Assembly: GCA_012728235.1 (NCBI GenBank)
Contig: JAAYFL010000028.1
Location: forward strand, 51,924 to 115,923
Origin: Synergistaceae bacterium
GTDB taxonomy: Bacteria; Synergistota; Synergistia; Synergistales; Synergistaceae
Direction of reading: 5' to 3'
Length of the DNA: 64,000 bases
Shown in pieces: positions 19,956 through 29,167 of the stretch (positions are counted from its first letter, which is position 1; the number at the start of each line of letters is the position of its first letter). The notes under the pieces are model-generated. The model had not been told where the DNA came from. It saw only the letters and a program-made list of their open reading frames with translations, and searched no databases. Both the position numbers and the translations under genes were made by a program.

Positions 19956-21043
19956 TCAAGCACTCCTTCTAGTAAAATATCTTCGCCTATATTGTGATAT
20001 TCTACCTCTTTTAGCCTTATGGATTGCGACATATCTGAAATTAAAAGGTGTTCCGTAAAACTTAAACCTTTACCCATAAATTTAGGAGATATAAACAATG
20101 AAACTTCATCTACTAATTTTGCAGATAAAAAAGCACTAGTTATCTTAGCTCCAGCCTCAACTAACAAATAGTTTATACCATATTCACATAATTTATTTAA
20201 AATTAATTTTATTTGATTTTCGGGACTTGAATCAATTATTTCTATACAAACGCCACGAGATTTGAATTGTTTAATTTTTTTTATAGGTGCTTTTTTAGAT
20301 GTGAAAATCAAAATTTTTCCTTCTTTAAAAATGTTAGCTTCTAAGGGTGTTTTTAACTCCCTATCAATTATTACTTTTATCGGGCTGTTCCCTTGTACCA
20401 AGCGAACAGTTAATTCAGGATTATCGGCTAAAATTGTACCAACGCCTGTTAGGATGGCATCGTTTTCAGATCTTAGGATGTGCACTTTTTGTCTTGATGT
20501 AGCTGTAGTTATCCATTTACTTGAGCCGTCTGAAAGTGCTATTTTCCCGTCAATCGACATCGCAACTTTAATTGTTACCCAAGGTCTTTTAAGTTTAATT
20601 GAACGAAGGAAGCCTCTGTTCAGCCAACGACACTCTTTTTCTAAAATACCAGTTGTAACATCAATGCCCTTTTTTTGTAACATTTTTAATCCTTGTGTAT
20701 TAACCATAGGGTTAGGGTCTATCATGCCAACAACAACCCTAGATACATTTTTCTCTATAAGCATTTTAGCACATGCAGGTGTTTTGCCCTGGTGTGAACA
20801 GGGTTCTAAGGTTATATATACTGTAGAATTTTTTATATCGTTTTTTGCGTTTATTAATGCATTTACTTCTGCATGTGCTTCACCAAAAATAAGATGTGAC
20901 CCTTGTCCTATTATTTTTCCATCGCGTACTATGACACAGCCAACTTTAGGATTAGGACTGGTTGTGCTTGTTCCTATATTTGCTAAATCAATAGCAATCT
21001 TCATATAAAATTCATCTATTTCTTTTTGTTTAAACGACGCCAT
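19937..21043 (-). CDS. ribD: Bifunctional riboflavin deaminase/reductase RibD
   Basis: RibD deaminates and then reduces the pyrimidine intermediate of riboflavin synthesis. The 368-residue product has an N-terminal deaminase domain with the zinc sites GEAHAEVNAL and LEPCSHQGKTPACAKM. The C-terminal reductase domain has VTIKVAMSIDGKIAL and LLVEAGAKITSAFL. The ATG is 6 bases after GGAG and lies inside the uvrC 3' end (14-base overlap). I see no FMN riboswitch ahead of it, because uvrC fills the upstream region. Confidence 0.97.
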   Translation of the reverse strand: MASFKQKEIDEFYMKIAIDLANIGTSTTSPNPKVGCVIVRDGKIIGQGSHLIFGEAHAEVNALINAKNDIKNSTVYITLEPCSHQGKTPACAKMLIEKNVSRVVVGMIDPNPMVNTQGLKMLQKKGIDVTTGILEKECRWLNRGFLRSIKLKRPWVTIKVAMSIDGKIALSDGSSKWITTATSRQKVHILRSENDAILTGVGTILADNPELTVRLVQGNSPIKVIIDRELKTPLEANIFKEGKILIFTSKKAPIKKIKQFKSRGVCIEIIDSSPENQIKLILNKLCEYGINYLLVEAGAKITSAFLSAKLVDEVSLFISPKFMGKGLSFTEHLLISDMSQSIRLKEVEYHNIGEDILLEGVLECSPEL

Positions 21044-22511
21044 CCTGTTCTCCTTGCATTTCTGCTTTTATAGTGTTTTTGATACGTTTTGCAAGAGTTA
21101 ATCCTATGCCTGGGGTGTTGGCAAGTTTATTTTCGGAAATGTTTATTAGAGCTTTTGTGCTACCAAATTGTGTAATTAATCGTGCAGCCTTTGCTCTGCC
21201 AATACCGGGAATATCTTCAAGTATACTTCTTCTATACGTTTTATTGCGTCTTTTTTTATGAGATGATAATGCAAACCTATGAGCTTCATCTCTGACATAT
21301 TGAAGTAACCTTAAGACAGGGTCAGAACGCTGAAGAATCATAGGTGCCTTTTTGTAAGATAAGTAAACTTCTTCGTTTTTTTCTGCGATTGATATTACTG
21401 GTACTGTAGTCAATTTAAGGTTTTTTAGAGTTTCTGTAGCAAATTTAAGTTGTATTGCTCCACCATCAATTATAATGAGCTGAGGCAGTGGTTCTTCTCC
21501 CTCAATGCATCTTTTATAACGCCTTGTAAGGGTTTCACTAATAGAGCGAAAATCGTCAATTTGTTCAACGTTTTTAATATTAAACTTTCGATATAGAGAT
21601 ATATTGGGATATCCTTGTTCAAAAACTACAACTACCCCAACTGGATAATCCCCACCTGTATGAGAAACATCAAAACCATCTATTCGCCATGGAATAGTAG
21701 GCAAATTTAATATTTTTTGTAATGCGCTTAGAGTCTTAAAATTATTTTCCATACCATTTGATATTTCTGGTATACTGTTTCGCTGTCTCGTAACTCGCCA
21801 AATTGCTCTTATTGTATCTCGCAAACGAGCAGCGTTTTCGAAGTCCATTTTTTTTGCGGACTTATCCATTTCTTTACGAAATTTTTCTACTAATTCCATT
21901 GCTTGTCCTTGTACAAGTAACAAAACATTTGCGACCCTATCCCTATATTCGGATTCCGTACAGTACGAGCAACAAGGGGCTAAGCAGCGTCCAAGAGAAT
22001 ATCTAATACAAGGTCTCTCTCTATTTTGTTTTATTATGTCAAAATTACATGTTCGTAAAGGCAAATATCGTTCTACTAATCTCAGAAGTTCCCGAACTTC
22101 TGCAACTCTAACGAATGGCCCAATATACACAGCATTATCTTTTTGTCTTACTCTTGTTATTTGTAGCCGTGGAAATTTCTCTGACGTTAATTTTATATAT
22201 GCATATCTTTCATTCATTTTTAAGTCAACATTAAAAAAAGGTTGATATTGCTTAATCAGCCTGTTTTCAAGTATTAGTGCTTCAATTTCGCTTTCTGTTC
22301 TTATAATAGATATATCGTTAATACTATCAACAAGTTTTTTTAGTCTAGGCGATGAAAAACTGCCTTGTCTGAAGTAAGAAGAGACTCGCTTTTTTAGAGA
22401 TTTAGCTTTTCCTATATATATGACGTTATTTTTATCATCAGACATTAAATAGACCCCGGGTTTATCAGGAAAATTTCCAACCAGTGTTAATAGCTCTTTT
22501 TTTTTCAACAA
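21030..22511 (-). CDS. uvrC: Excinuclease ABC subunit C, compact form
   Basis: UvrC makes both incisions in nucleotide excision repair. The 493-residue product has a GIY-YIG domain (PGVYLMSDDKNNVIYIGKAK, about 15-95), a cysteine cluster near residue 170-185, and a UVR motif near 205-240. The RNase H-like nuclease has DGFDVSHTGG, LIIIDGG and RDEAHRFAL. Two helix-hairpin-helix motifs at the end include IPGIGRAKA and TPGIGLTLA. It is about 100 residues shorter than E. coli UvrC. The missing part is the linker between the UVR motif and the RNase H-like domain, so it should still be active. Confidence 0.95.
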   Translation of the reverse strand: MLKKKELLTLVGNFPDKPGVYLMSDDKNNVIYIGKAKSLKKRVSSYFRQGSFSSPRLKKLVDSINDISIIRTESEIEALILENRLIKQYQPFFNVDLKMNERYAYIKLTSEKFPRLQITRVRQKDNAVYIGPFVRVAEVRELLRLVERYLPLRTCNFDIIKQNRERPCIRYSLGRCLAPCCSYCTESEYRDRVANVLLLVQGQAMELVEKFRKEMDKSAKKMDFENAARLRDTIRAIWRVTRQRNSIPEISNGMENNFKTLSALQKILNLPTIPWRIDGFDVSHTGGDYPVGVVVVFEQGYPNISLYRKFNIKNVEQIDDFRSISETLTRRYKRCIEGEEPLPQLIIIDGGAIQLKFATETLKNLKLTTVPVISIAEKNEEVYLSYKKAPMILQRSDPVLRLLQYVRDEAHRFALSSHKKRRNKTYRRSILEDIPGIGRAKAARLITQFGSTKALINISENKLANTPGIGLTLAKRIKNTIKAEMQGEQDGVV

Positions 22512-22603
22512 AATTCTCCTTCTTTATTCTTATAGACAATTTTATTTTATATTACGTCGCCATAGTGTAGAATAAGATAAATTAAAATTTTGGAGGTCTC
22601 ACA

Positions 22604-24007
22604 ATGACTCTTGTATTATATAACGATTTAACTAGAAAAAAAGAGCAATTTGTTCCGATTAAGCAAGGAGAAGTTAAATTCTATGTTTGTGGTCCGACTG
22701 TTTATGACTATTTTCATATAGGCAATGCTAGACCTTTTGTATTATTTGATGTATTTAGACGATATCTTGAAAAGTCTGGTTATAATGTTACATATGTTCA
22801 AAATTTCACTGATATAGACGATAAAATGATAAAAAGAGCCAATGATATGGGAATTACAGTCTCAGAATTAGCTGAACGTTTTATCGAGGAATATTACAAG
22901 GATGCTGATGCTCTTGGAATAAAAAGAGCTTCAATATATCCCAGAGCAACACACGAAATAAATGAAATTATAGAAATTACAAGTAAACTGATACAAAAGG
23001 GTCATGCATACGAAATCAATGGGAATGTTTATTTCGATGTTTCAAGTTTTGATCAATATGGCATGCTTTCCAGACAAAGTTTGGATGAATTGCAGACCGG
23101 AGTAAGAATAGATTTAGATGAGAAAAAGAAAGCACCACTTGATTTTGCACTGTGGAAAGCGAGCAAAGAAGGTGAACCTAATTGGGATAGCCCATGGGGA
23201 AAGGGGCGACCAGGTTGGCATATTGAATGTAGTGCTATGTCTACAAAATATTTAGGTGAAACTATAGATATACATGGCGGTGGAAGTGACTTAATTTTCC
23301 CACATCATGAAAATGAGATCGCTCAGTCAGAGTGTTTTTCTGGGAAACAGTTTGTAAGGTATTGGATTCACAACGCATATATAATGATAGATAGCGAAAA
23401 AATGTCAAAATCACTCGGTAATTTTAAAACTATACGCGACATAAGAGAAAAAACGAACCCATTAAATATACGCTTTTTTCTGTTAAGTGCACATTATCGC
23501 TCCCCAATTAATTTTTCTTCTGAGGGATTAAAACAAGCACAGAAAGCCCTTAATAGAATAGTTGGTTGTTATAAAGACATTCTTTTTGCAATTGATAGCA
23601 CAAAAAATAGTATAAACAATAAAACTCTTATAGATGAAATTGAATCTGCCAATATAGGTTTTATTGAATCAATGAATGACGACTTTAATACAGCAGGAGC
23701 ATTAGGGAGTGTATTTGAAGCTGTAAGAGCTGTAAACACACATCTTTCCAGAAGCTCAACCTTTGATTTAATTGCTCTCAATAAAGCCAAAGACTTTTTC
23801 GATATGGCTAATGATGTATTGGGTCTGTTTAATGAGGAAAATTCTGATAGCTTAGAAAGCGAGATTTCTACTCTTATTGAGGAAAGAAATTTGGCAAGAA
23901 AATCAAAAGACTTTATTAAATCGGACGAAATAAGAGAAATTTTATTATCTAAGGGGATAAGCATTGAGGACACTCCACAAGGGACAAGGTGGAAAAAACT
24001 AGATTAA
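22604..24007 (+). CDS. cysS: Cysteinyl-tRNA synthetase
   Basis: CysS charges tRNA-Cys. The 467-residue class I enzyme has the HIGH-type motif FHIGNARPF, the zinc ligands including C28 (FYVCGPTVYDY) and GWHIECSAMS, and KMSKSLGNF. The ATG follows GGAGG by 7 bases. It is a lone plus-strand gene between the divergent uvrC and the convergent glpX. Confidence 0.97.
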   Translation: MTLVLYNDLTRKKEQFVPIKQGEVKFYVCGPTVYDYFHIGNARPFVLFDVFRRYLEKSGYNVTYVQNFTDIDDKMIKRANDMGITVSELAERFIEEYYKDADALGIKRASIYPRATHEINEIIEITSKLIQKGHAYEINGNVYFDVSSFDQYGMLSRQSLDELQTGVRIDLDEKKKAPLDFALWKASKEGEPNWDSPWGKGRPGWHIECSAMSTKYLGETIDIHGGGSDLIFPHHENEIAQSECFSGKQFVRYWIHNAYIMIDSEKMSKSLGNFKTIRDIREKTNPLNIRFFLLSAHYRSPINFSSEGLKQAQKALNRIVGCYKDILFAIDSTKNSINNKTLIDEIESANIGFIESMNDDFNTAGALGSVFEAVRAVNTHLSRSSTFDLIALNKAKDFFDMANDVLGLFNEENSDSLESEISTLIEERNLARKSKDFIKSDEIREILLSKGISIEDTPQGTRWKKLD

Positions 24008-24020
24008 AATAAAAAAGATA

Positions 24021-24062
24021 AAACGACTGAGTTTTTCATTATTTTATAGCACTCAGTCGTTT
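24021..24062. terminator. Hairpin between convergent cysS and glpX
   Basis: A perfect 12-base stem (24021-24032 with 24051-24062) has an 18-base loop. On the minus strand it is followed by a T-rich tract, which fits a terminator for glpX. On the plus side only a short weak T tract follows, so termination of cysS is less certain. Confidence 0.7.
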
Positions 24063-24102
24063 AGATTGTTTTGCTAATATTCAATAAATCTTAAACCCAT
24101 TT

Positions 24103-25065
24103 TTATTTTTTTAATTCGTTTGTGCTATGAATTGAGTTAATATAGCGAATAGTACCACTCTTAGAATGCATTACCAAAGATGAGGTATTTATAGAACTTT
24201 CTGAGTACTTAACACCTTTTAACCAATCTCCGTCAGTAACGCCTGTTGCTGCGAAAAAGACATTGTCACATGCAACAAGGTCGTCTAGATTTAAAACTTT
24301 TGTTACATCCATATCTTTTTCTTCGCATAATTCTCGCTCTTTATCATCTCTAGGCCATAATTTACATTGCATGTTTCCTCCTACGCATTTTATTGCACAA
24401 GCTGTAATAACTGCTTCGGGAGATCCGCCAATCCCCATAAGCAAGTCTACTCCTGAATTAGGGATACACGTTGCAAGTGCACCTGCAACATCCCCATCAG
24501 GTATAAGACGTACTCTAGCATTAAGAGAGCGGATCTCTTTAATTAGTTCTTCATGTCTTGGCCTATCTAATACCATTACTGTTATGTCTTCTGGAGATTT
24601 TTTAAGCGATTTTGCGACGGCTTTAACGTTATATGAAGGCGAGGCTTCTATGTCTATAGCATTAGCTGAAAGCGGTCCGGTTGCTATCTTGTTCATATAA
24701 AAGATATGTTGTGGATTATACATAGTGTTGTGCTCAGAAAACGCAATAACACTTACTGCATTTGCCAATCCCATAGCTGTAAGTCTTGTTCCATCGATAG
24801 GGTCTACAGCAATATCAACCTTAGGAGAGTCGCTATTCCCAAGCTTTTCTCCGTTAAATAGCATTGGAGCTTCATCTTTCTCTCCCTCGCCTATGACTAC
24901 GCGTCCAGCCATCTTTACTTCACCTAGGACTCTGCGCATCGCATTCACCGCAGCTTCGTCCGCTTTATTTTTATCCCCCCTACCAATCCACAATCCCGCA
25001 GCTATTGCTGCAGCTTCTGTTGCTCTTACAATTTCAAGAATAATGTTTTTGTCAGGTGTAGACAT
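24103..25065 (-). CDS. glpX: Class II fructose-1,6-bisphosphatase
   Basis: GlpX dephosphorylates fructose-1,6-bisphosphate in gluconeogenesis. The 320-residue product has the metal-binding motifs GRVVIGEGEKDEAPML and VDPIDGTRLT, plus the conserved LMGIGGSPEAVITA. The length is typical. It is the last gene of the tmk-to-glpX unit and lies 19 bases behind purB. Confidence 0.96.
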   Translation of the reverse strand: MSTPDKNIILEIVRATEAAAIAAGLWIGRGDKNKADEAAVNAMRRVLGEVKMAGRVVIGEGEKDEAPMLFNGEKLGNSDSPKVDIAVDPIDGTRLTAMGLANAVSVIAFSEHNTMYNPQHIFYMNKIATGPLSANAIDIEASPSYNVKAVAKSLKKSPEDITVMVLDRPRHEELIKEIRSLNARVRLIPDGDVAGALATCIPNSGVDLLMGIGGSPEAVITACAIKCVGGNMQCKLWPRDDKERELCEEKDMDVTKVLNLDDLVACDNVFFAATGVTDGDWLKGVKYSESSINTSSLVMHSKSGTIRYINSIHSTNELKK

Positions 25066-25084
25066 ATAAATCCCTCCATGACTT

Positions 25085-26401
25085 CTAATTTATTTGTTCC
25101 AATTTATCTAATTCAGGAAAACGAGAAAATATTTCTTCTATATGTTTAAAATAGTAATTTAATTCAAATAATGATTCTAGTTCATCTTTGTTTAATTTTT
25201 TTATCCTTTTATCTGATTTAAGAAGATCCAAGAATGAAGTATTATTATTCCACGATGTCATAGCATTACTTTGAACAATTGCATAAGCATCTTCTCTACT
25301 TAAACCCTCTTTTTCAACTAAAGCCAGCAAAACGCGGCCGGAAAATAAAAGTCCATTTGTTAAATTTATATTTTCTTCCATTTTACCTTCATTTATTTGA
25401 AGACCACTTATGATATTGGTAATAGTAGAAATCATATAATAGATTAGATGAAACATATCTGGCCATATTACGCGTTCTACAGATGAATGACTTATATCTC
25501 TATCGTGCCAAAGAGATATATTTTCTATTGCAGGCCCCGTATAACTGCGTAAAAGTCTAGACATTCCACATAAACGCTCACAAAGAATCGGATTCTTTTT
25601 ATGTGGCATTGCTGAGGAACCTTTTTGTCCTTTTTTAAATGGTTCTAGAGCCTCTAAAACTTCGGTGCGCTGTAGATGCCTAATTTCAAGGGCAAGCCTT
25701 TCTATTGATGCTCCACAAATTGCAATATCTGATACTATTCTAGCATGTCTATCTCTTTGTATAACCTGTGTTGCGACAGGATCAGCCTTAAGTCCCAAGA
25801 GCTCACAAACCCTAGTTTCTATATAAGGTGGGCAGTTTGCATACGTTCCTACTGCACCAGAAAGCTTGCCAAAAGAAATACTATTTTTTGCTTGATTAAG
25901 CCTTTCTATATCTCGTTCGATTTCAGCATAATGATTTAATAGTTTTAGTCCAAATGTAGTGGGTTCGGCATGGATCCCATGAGTTCTTCCGGCACATGGT
26001 GTATATGCATATTTTGACGCTTTTTTACCTATAGTTTTCTTTAATATATTTAATTCCTCAATAATAACATTCAAGCTTTCAGAAAGTAAAAGAGAGGCAG
26101 CAGTGTCAATTACGTCACTGCTTGTTAGTCCTAGATGAATGTAACGTCCCGACGGGCCAATTGAATCTGCAACATTAGAATTAAAGGCTATCATGTCATG
26201 TTGTGTTATAGTTTCTATCTCGTTAATTTTATCTATATCAAAAGTGGCTTTTTTAGAGATATTATTCATGTCTTCATCTGGTATTACCCCTACTTCATTC
26301 CATGCTTTACAGGTTGCTAGTTCAACATCTAACCATCTCTGAAATCTATTTTTATCAGACCATATTTCTTTTATTTTTTTGCTTTCATAACGTGGTATCA
26401 T
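25085..26401 (-). CDS. purB: Adenylosuccinate lyase
   Basis: PurB acts twice in purine synthesis, releasing fumarate from SAICAR and from adenylosuccinate. The 438-residue product has the fumarase-superfamily signature GSSAMPHKKNPI, the catalytic histidine region GRTHGIHAEPTTFG, and the N-terminal IWSDKNRFQRWLDVELA. No other purB is in the window. It follows the DUF4416 gene by 30 bases. Confidence 0.97.
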   Translation of the reverse strand: MIPRYESKKIKEIWSDKNRFQRWLDVELATCKAWNEVGVIPDEDMNNISKKATFDIDKINEIETITQHDMIAFNSNVADSIGPSGRYIHLGLTSSDVIDTAASLLLSESLNVIIEELNILKKTIGKKASKYAYTPCAGRTHGIHAEPTTFGLKLLNHYAEIERDIERLNQAKNSISFGKLSGAVGTYANCPPYIETRVCELLGLKADPVATQVIQRDRHARIVSDIAICGASIERLALEIRHLQRTEVLEALEPFKKGQKGSSAMPHKKNPILCERLCGMSRLLRSYTGPAIENISLWHDRDISHSSVERVIWPDMFHLIYYMISTITNIISGLQINEGKMEENINLTNGLLFSGRVLLALVEKEGLSREDAYAIVQSNAMTSWNNNTSFLDLLKSDKRIKKLNKDELESLFELNYYFKHIEEIFSRFPELDKLEQIN

Positions 26402-26431
26402 TTCAATCCTCCAAAAACTAATTTATAAATA

Positions 26432-27004
26432 TTATTTTTTATTTTGAATTAAATAATGCTCCTTTTTCCAATCGGACCTAACAGTATCCAACCAGTTATC
26501 ATAGGCTCCACTTTTAAAATCAGGGAATGTATAAAAGAAGCTTGTCCACTTTCCCTTTCTTTTACAAAGAGTTACTTCTGCAAAAATACCATTGTTTAAA
26601 TAAATTCTATGTGCCTGTCCTTTTGTTGACGCGAGAATCAACCTTGCACCATCCAATGTTCCAGGATCAATATTTACTGTTCTAGAAGTTCCAGTCATAT
26701 TTTCTATCTCACGGGCTTTTAACTTCCACTCTACTAATTTAGACATTGGGTATAGCCCCGCATATGAAAAAAAGATTCTATCTAAATTTGGAGATATTTC
26801 GCTATAGTAATTTGTCCAATCAAAAGGAAATTTGGGGCTAATTCTTTCTGGAGCCCCCCACACGTATTCTAGAATGTTATAAACCTTATTATAATTATTC
26901 TGATTGCCTCTAGGGATTAGAATAGCTATAATTTTTTTTACCAAAGGATCTCTGGGGTGTCTTTTTTCAGTATCATATATCATAACACTATGTATTATTC
27001 GCAT
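26432..27004 (-). CDS. DUF4416 family protein
   Basis: The 190-residue product matches the DUF4416 family in its conserved block NIDPGTLDGARLILAST followed by HRIYLNNGIFAEVTL and the ending FPDFKSGAYDNWL. The function is not known. It overlaps the 3' end of ftsY by 17 bases and precedes purB. An alternative start at 26983 would remove the overlap. I see no signal peptide or membrane segment. Confidence 0.82.
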   Translation of the reverse strand: MRIIHSVMIYDTEKRHPRDPLVKKIIAILIPRGNQNNYNKVYNILEYVWGAPERISPKFPFDWTNYYSEISPNLDRIFFSYAGLYPMSKLVEWKLKAREIENMTGTSRTVNIDPGTLDGARLILASTKGQAHRIYLNNGIFAEVTLCKRKGKWTSFFYTFPDFKSGAYDNWLDTVRSDWKKEHYLIQNKK

Positions 27005-27914
27005 CTAAGAGAGTTTCAACAAAAACTCTGGAATTAAAAAGTTGTAAATCTTCAATGTTCTCTCCTAATCCTACGTATCTGATTGGCAACTTTAATTTGT
27101 CAGCTATTGAAAGGACAACCCCACCTTTTGAAGAATTATCATATTTTGTAAGCACAACACCTGTAATTGGTATAACCTTGTTGAAGGTTTCAGCTTGCAA
27201 AAAACCATTTTGTCCTGTTACAGCATCAAGTACAAGGAAAACTTCAGATGGTTCTCCGGGAGCTTCTCTCTGTATTACACGATAAATCTTAGCTAGTTCT
27301 TCCATTAAATTTAATTTGGTGTGTAACCTCCCTGCCGTGTCAACAAGAACTATGTCGTCTTTAGACGCCTTTGAAGACATAACAGCATCGTATACAACAG
27401 CAGCTGGGTCACTATCTTGTTTTTGAGCAACCAGCCTGATAGATACTTTAGAGGCCCATGCTTTTAATTGGTCGATGGCAGCAGCTCTAAAGGTGTCTGC
27501 TGCTACCAACATCACCTTGTGTCCTTCATTTTTTAATTGAGCAGCTAATTTCCCTATAGTCGTTGTTTTACCGCTACCATTTACTCCAATAAAAATTACA
27601 AAGGCAGGGTGTGAATTAAGTATTAGAGGTTCTCCCATCCTTGGTATTGCATCAAGTAAATTAATAAGTAGCTCTTTAAAATGTTTCTTTAGTTCAGATG
27701 TTTTGGAAATCTTACGTTCAATTACAATATACTTAAGTTTGTTTATTAAGGATTCAGTTAAATCTATTCCTACGTCACCAATTATCATTTCTTCTTCAAG
27801 CTCTAGCCAAAATTCATCTGTTACTGGGTCCTCAGAAAATAAGTTTGCAATGCTTAATGACCACTTATTTCTAGTTTTTAAAAGCTTTTTTGATAGATCT
27901 GAAAAAAGTTTCAT
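26988..27914 (-). CDS. ftsY: Signal recognition particle receptor FtsY
   Basis: FtsY receives SRP-ribosome complexes at the membrane. The 308-residue product is the compact NG form: a helical N domain, then G1 IGVNGSGKTTTIGKLAA, the insertion-box region VAADTFRAAAIDQL, G3 DTAGRLHTK and G4 TKYDNSSKGG. The acidic A domain of proteobacterial FtsY is missing, as in many other bacteria. Its start overlaps the end of the ricT frame by 4 bases. Confidence 0.97.
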   Translation of the reverse strand: MKLFSDLSKKLLKTRNKWSLSIANLFSEDPVTDEFWLELEEEMIIGDVGIDLTESLINKLKYIVIERKISKTSELKKHFKELLINLLDAIPRMGEPLILNSHPAFVIFIGVNGSGKTTTIGKLAAQLKNEGHKVMLVAADTFRAAAIDQLKAWASKVSIRLVAQKQDSDPAAVVYDAVMSSKASKDDIVLVDTAGRLHTKLNLMEELAKIYRVIQREAPGEPSEVFLVLDAVTGQNGFLQAETFNKVIPITGVVLTKYDNSSKGGVVLSIADKLKLPIRYVGLGENIEDLQLFNSRVFVETLLDANNT

Positions 27915-29167
27915 ATTTTATTTTCCTGTTTATTTATGTTTTTTCTATTTTTTTTATTAATTTTTCTCTTACTTCTATTTTTTTTAAATTTCGTATATTT
28001 GGGATTCATTTTTGTTGGTGCTTCTGTTGCTGTTTCATCGCTTGTGCTATTTGGGGAAACATTATCACTTATTTTATTCGCAACAGGTTTTATAATATTT
28101 TTTAAGCGATGTTTTTTTCTTTTATTTGCACTGGAAGCAGCTCTTTCTTTAAAATTTAAAGGCTTATTACTGTTGTTGTCTGAATTTTCTCCAATAAGCA
28201 AATTAAAATCGACAACTGGTTTCTCAGAAAGATTTGTTAAATTTTCTGAATACTCGTCAACAATCCACTCTTCTCCAGATAATAGGGTAGATTTAAATTC
28301 TTCAAACTTACTAATGGGAACTTTAATTTCCCCTTTTCCAGGCACAAAAGAACGAACATTTTCTTTATGTAATTCAATCCCGGTTATTACAACATTACCA
28401 GTTGGCGTTTTAATTTTACTGCCAGGGTTTGGTAATTTTTTCCATATTTCGTGATAAACATCATGTTCAAAACTCATGCAACACATCAGTCGCCCACAGA
28501 TACCAGATATTTTAGCCGGATTTAAAGCCAAGTTTTGTTCTTTCACCATTTTTATGCAAATTGGTGCAAACTGATTTAGCCAATAACTACAGCAGCAAGA
28601 TTGACCACATGGCCCTATTCCTCCTATAACTTTAGCTTCATCCCTTACTCCAATCTGTCGAAACTAAATTCGCGTTTTAAATTCTCTTGCTAAATCACGA
28701 ACATAAGCTCTAAAATCAATTCTCTGTTCAGATGAAAAATAGAAAAATAATTTACGTTTATTTAATAAAAACTCAACATCAATAAGTTTCATGTCAAGAT
28801 TGTGTGGAAGAGCGATATCTATTGCTTTTTTAAGAATTTCTTTTTCATCTTTTCTATATGACTTTGCTGTTTCAATTTCTTCGTCTGTAGCATTTCTTAG
28901 GAACTTTAAGTCTGTTACGACAGGTTCAGTTGTTTTATTCGATGAATCTCCATGCTCTGAAGCATTTCTTAAAAGCCTGTATTTTGCTTCTTGTTGGTTT
29001 GTTATAGAACCAACTATTAGGGCAATTTCTTCACCTCTATATGATTCGGTTACAACGGATGTGCCCTTTTCTATTTCTTTTTCATACTCTATAAAACCCA
29101 GGTATCTAGGTTTCCCATAAACTGCTAAATGCTTGTTCAGTTGAAACTCCCTCCTTGAGGCTGCCAT
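27911..29167 (-). pseudogene. ricT: RicT/PSP1 domain protein, interrupted by an in-frame amber codon
   Basis: RicT (YaaT, PSP1 domain) is part of the RicA-RicF-RicT complex that tunes RNase Y in Gram-positives. The frame reads from 29167 to a TAG at 28664-28666. In the same frame it then continues through FRQIGVRDEAKVIGGIGPCG, the cysteine cluster SCCCSYWL and ISGICGRLMCC, to 27911. The conserved sequence at the break is R-I-E-F/L-R-Q-I-G, so TAG replaces a glutamate codon (GAG to TAG, one base). The intact protein would be about 418 residues with a lysine-rich tail of about 100. The ATG at 29167 has no clear ribosome-binding site; AAGGAGG lies just inside the frame, so the true start may be further in. 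It overlaps holB and ftsY. Confidence 0.85.

Noticed and set aside
20262..21008. Long plus-strand open frame (248 codons) opposite ribD
   Set aside because: It is antisense to well-conserved ribD, has no ribosome-binding site and no recognisable motif; it is a shadow frame.
27936..28454. Plus-strand Phe/Leu-rich frame opposite the ricT 3' end
   Set aside because: It is the complement of the lysine/asparagine-rich tail of ricT, which naturally gives a hydrophobic antisense frame.
28664..28666. Selenocysteine or pyrrolysine readthrough as the explanation for the ricT break
   Set aside because: The codon is TAG, not TGA, so tRNA-Sec cannot read it; TAG also serves as the normal stop of neighbouring genes and no pyl gene is in view.
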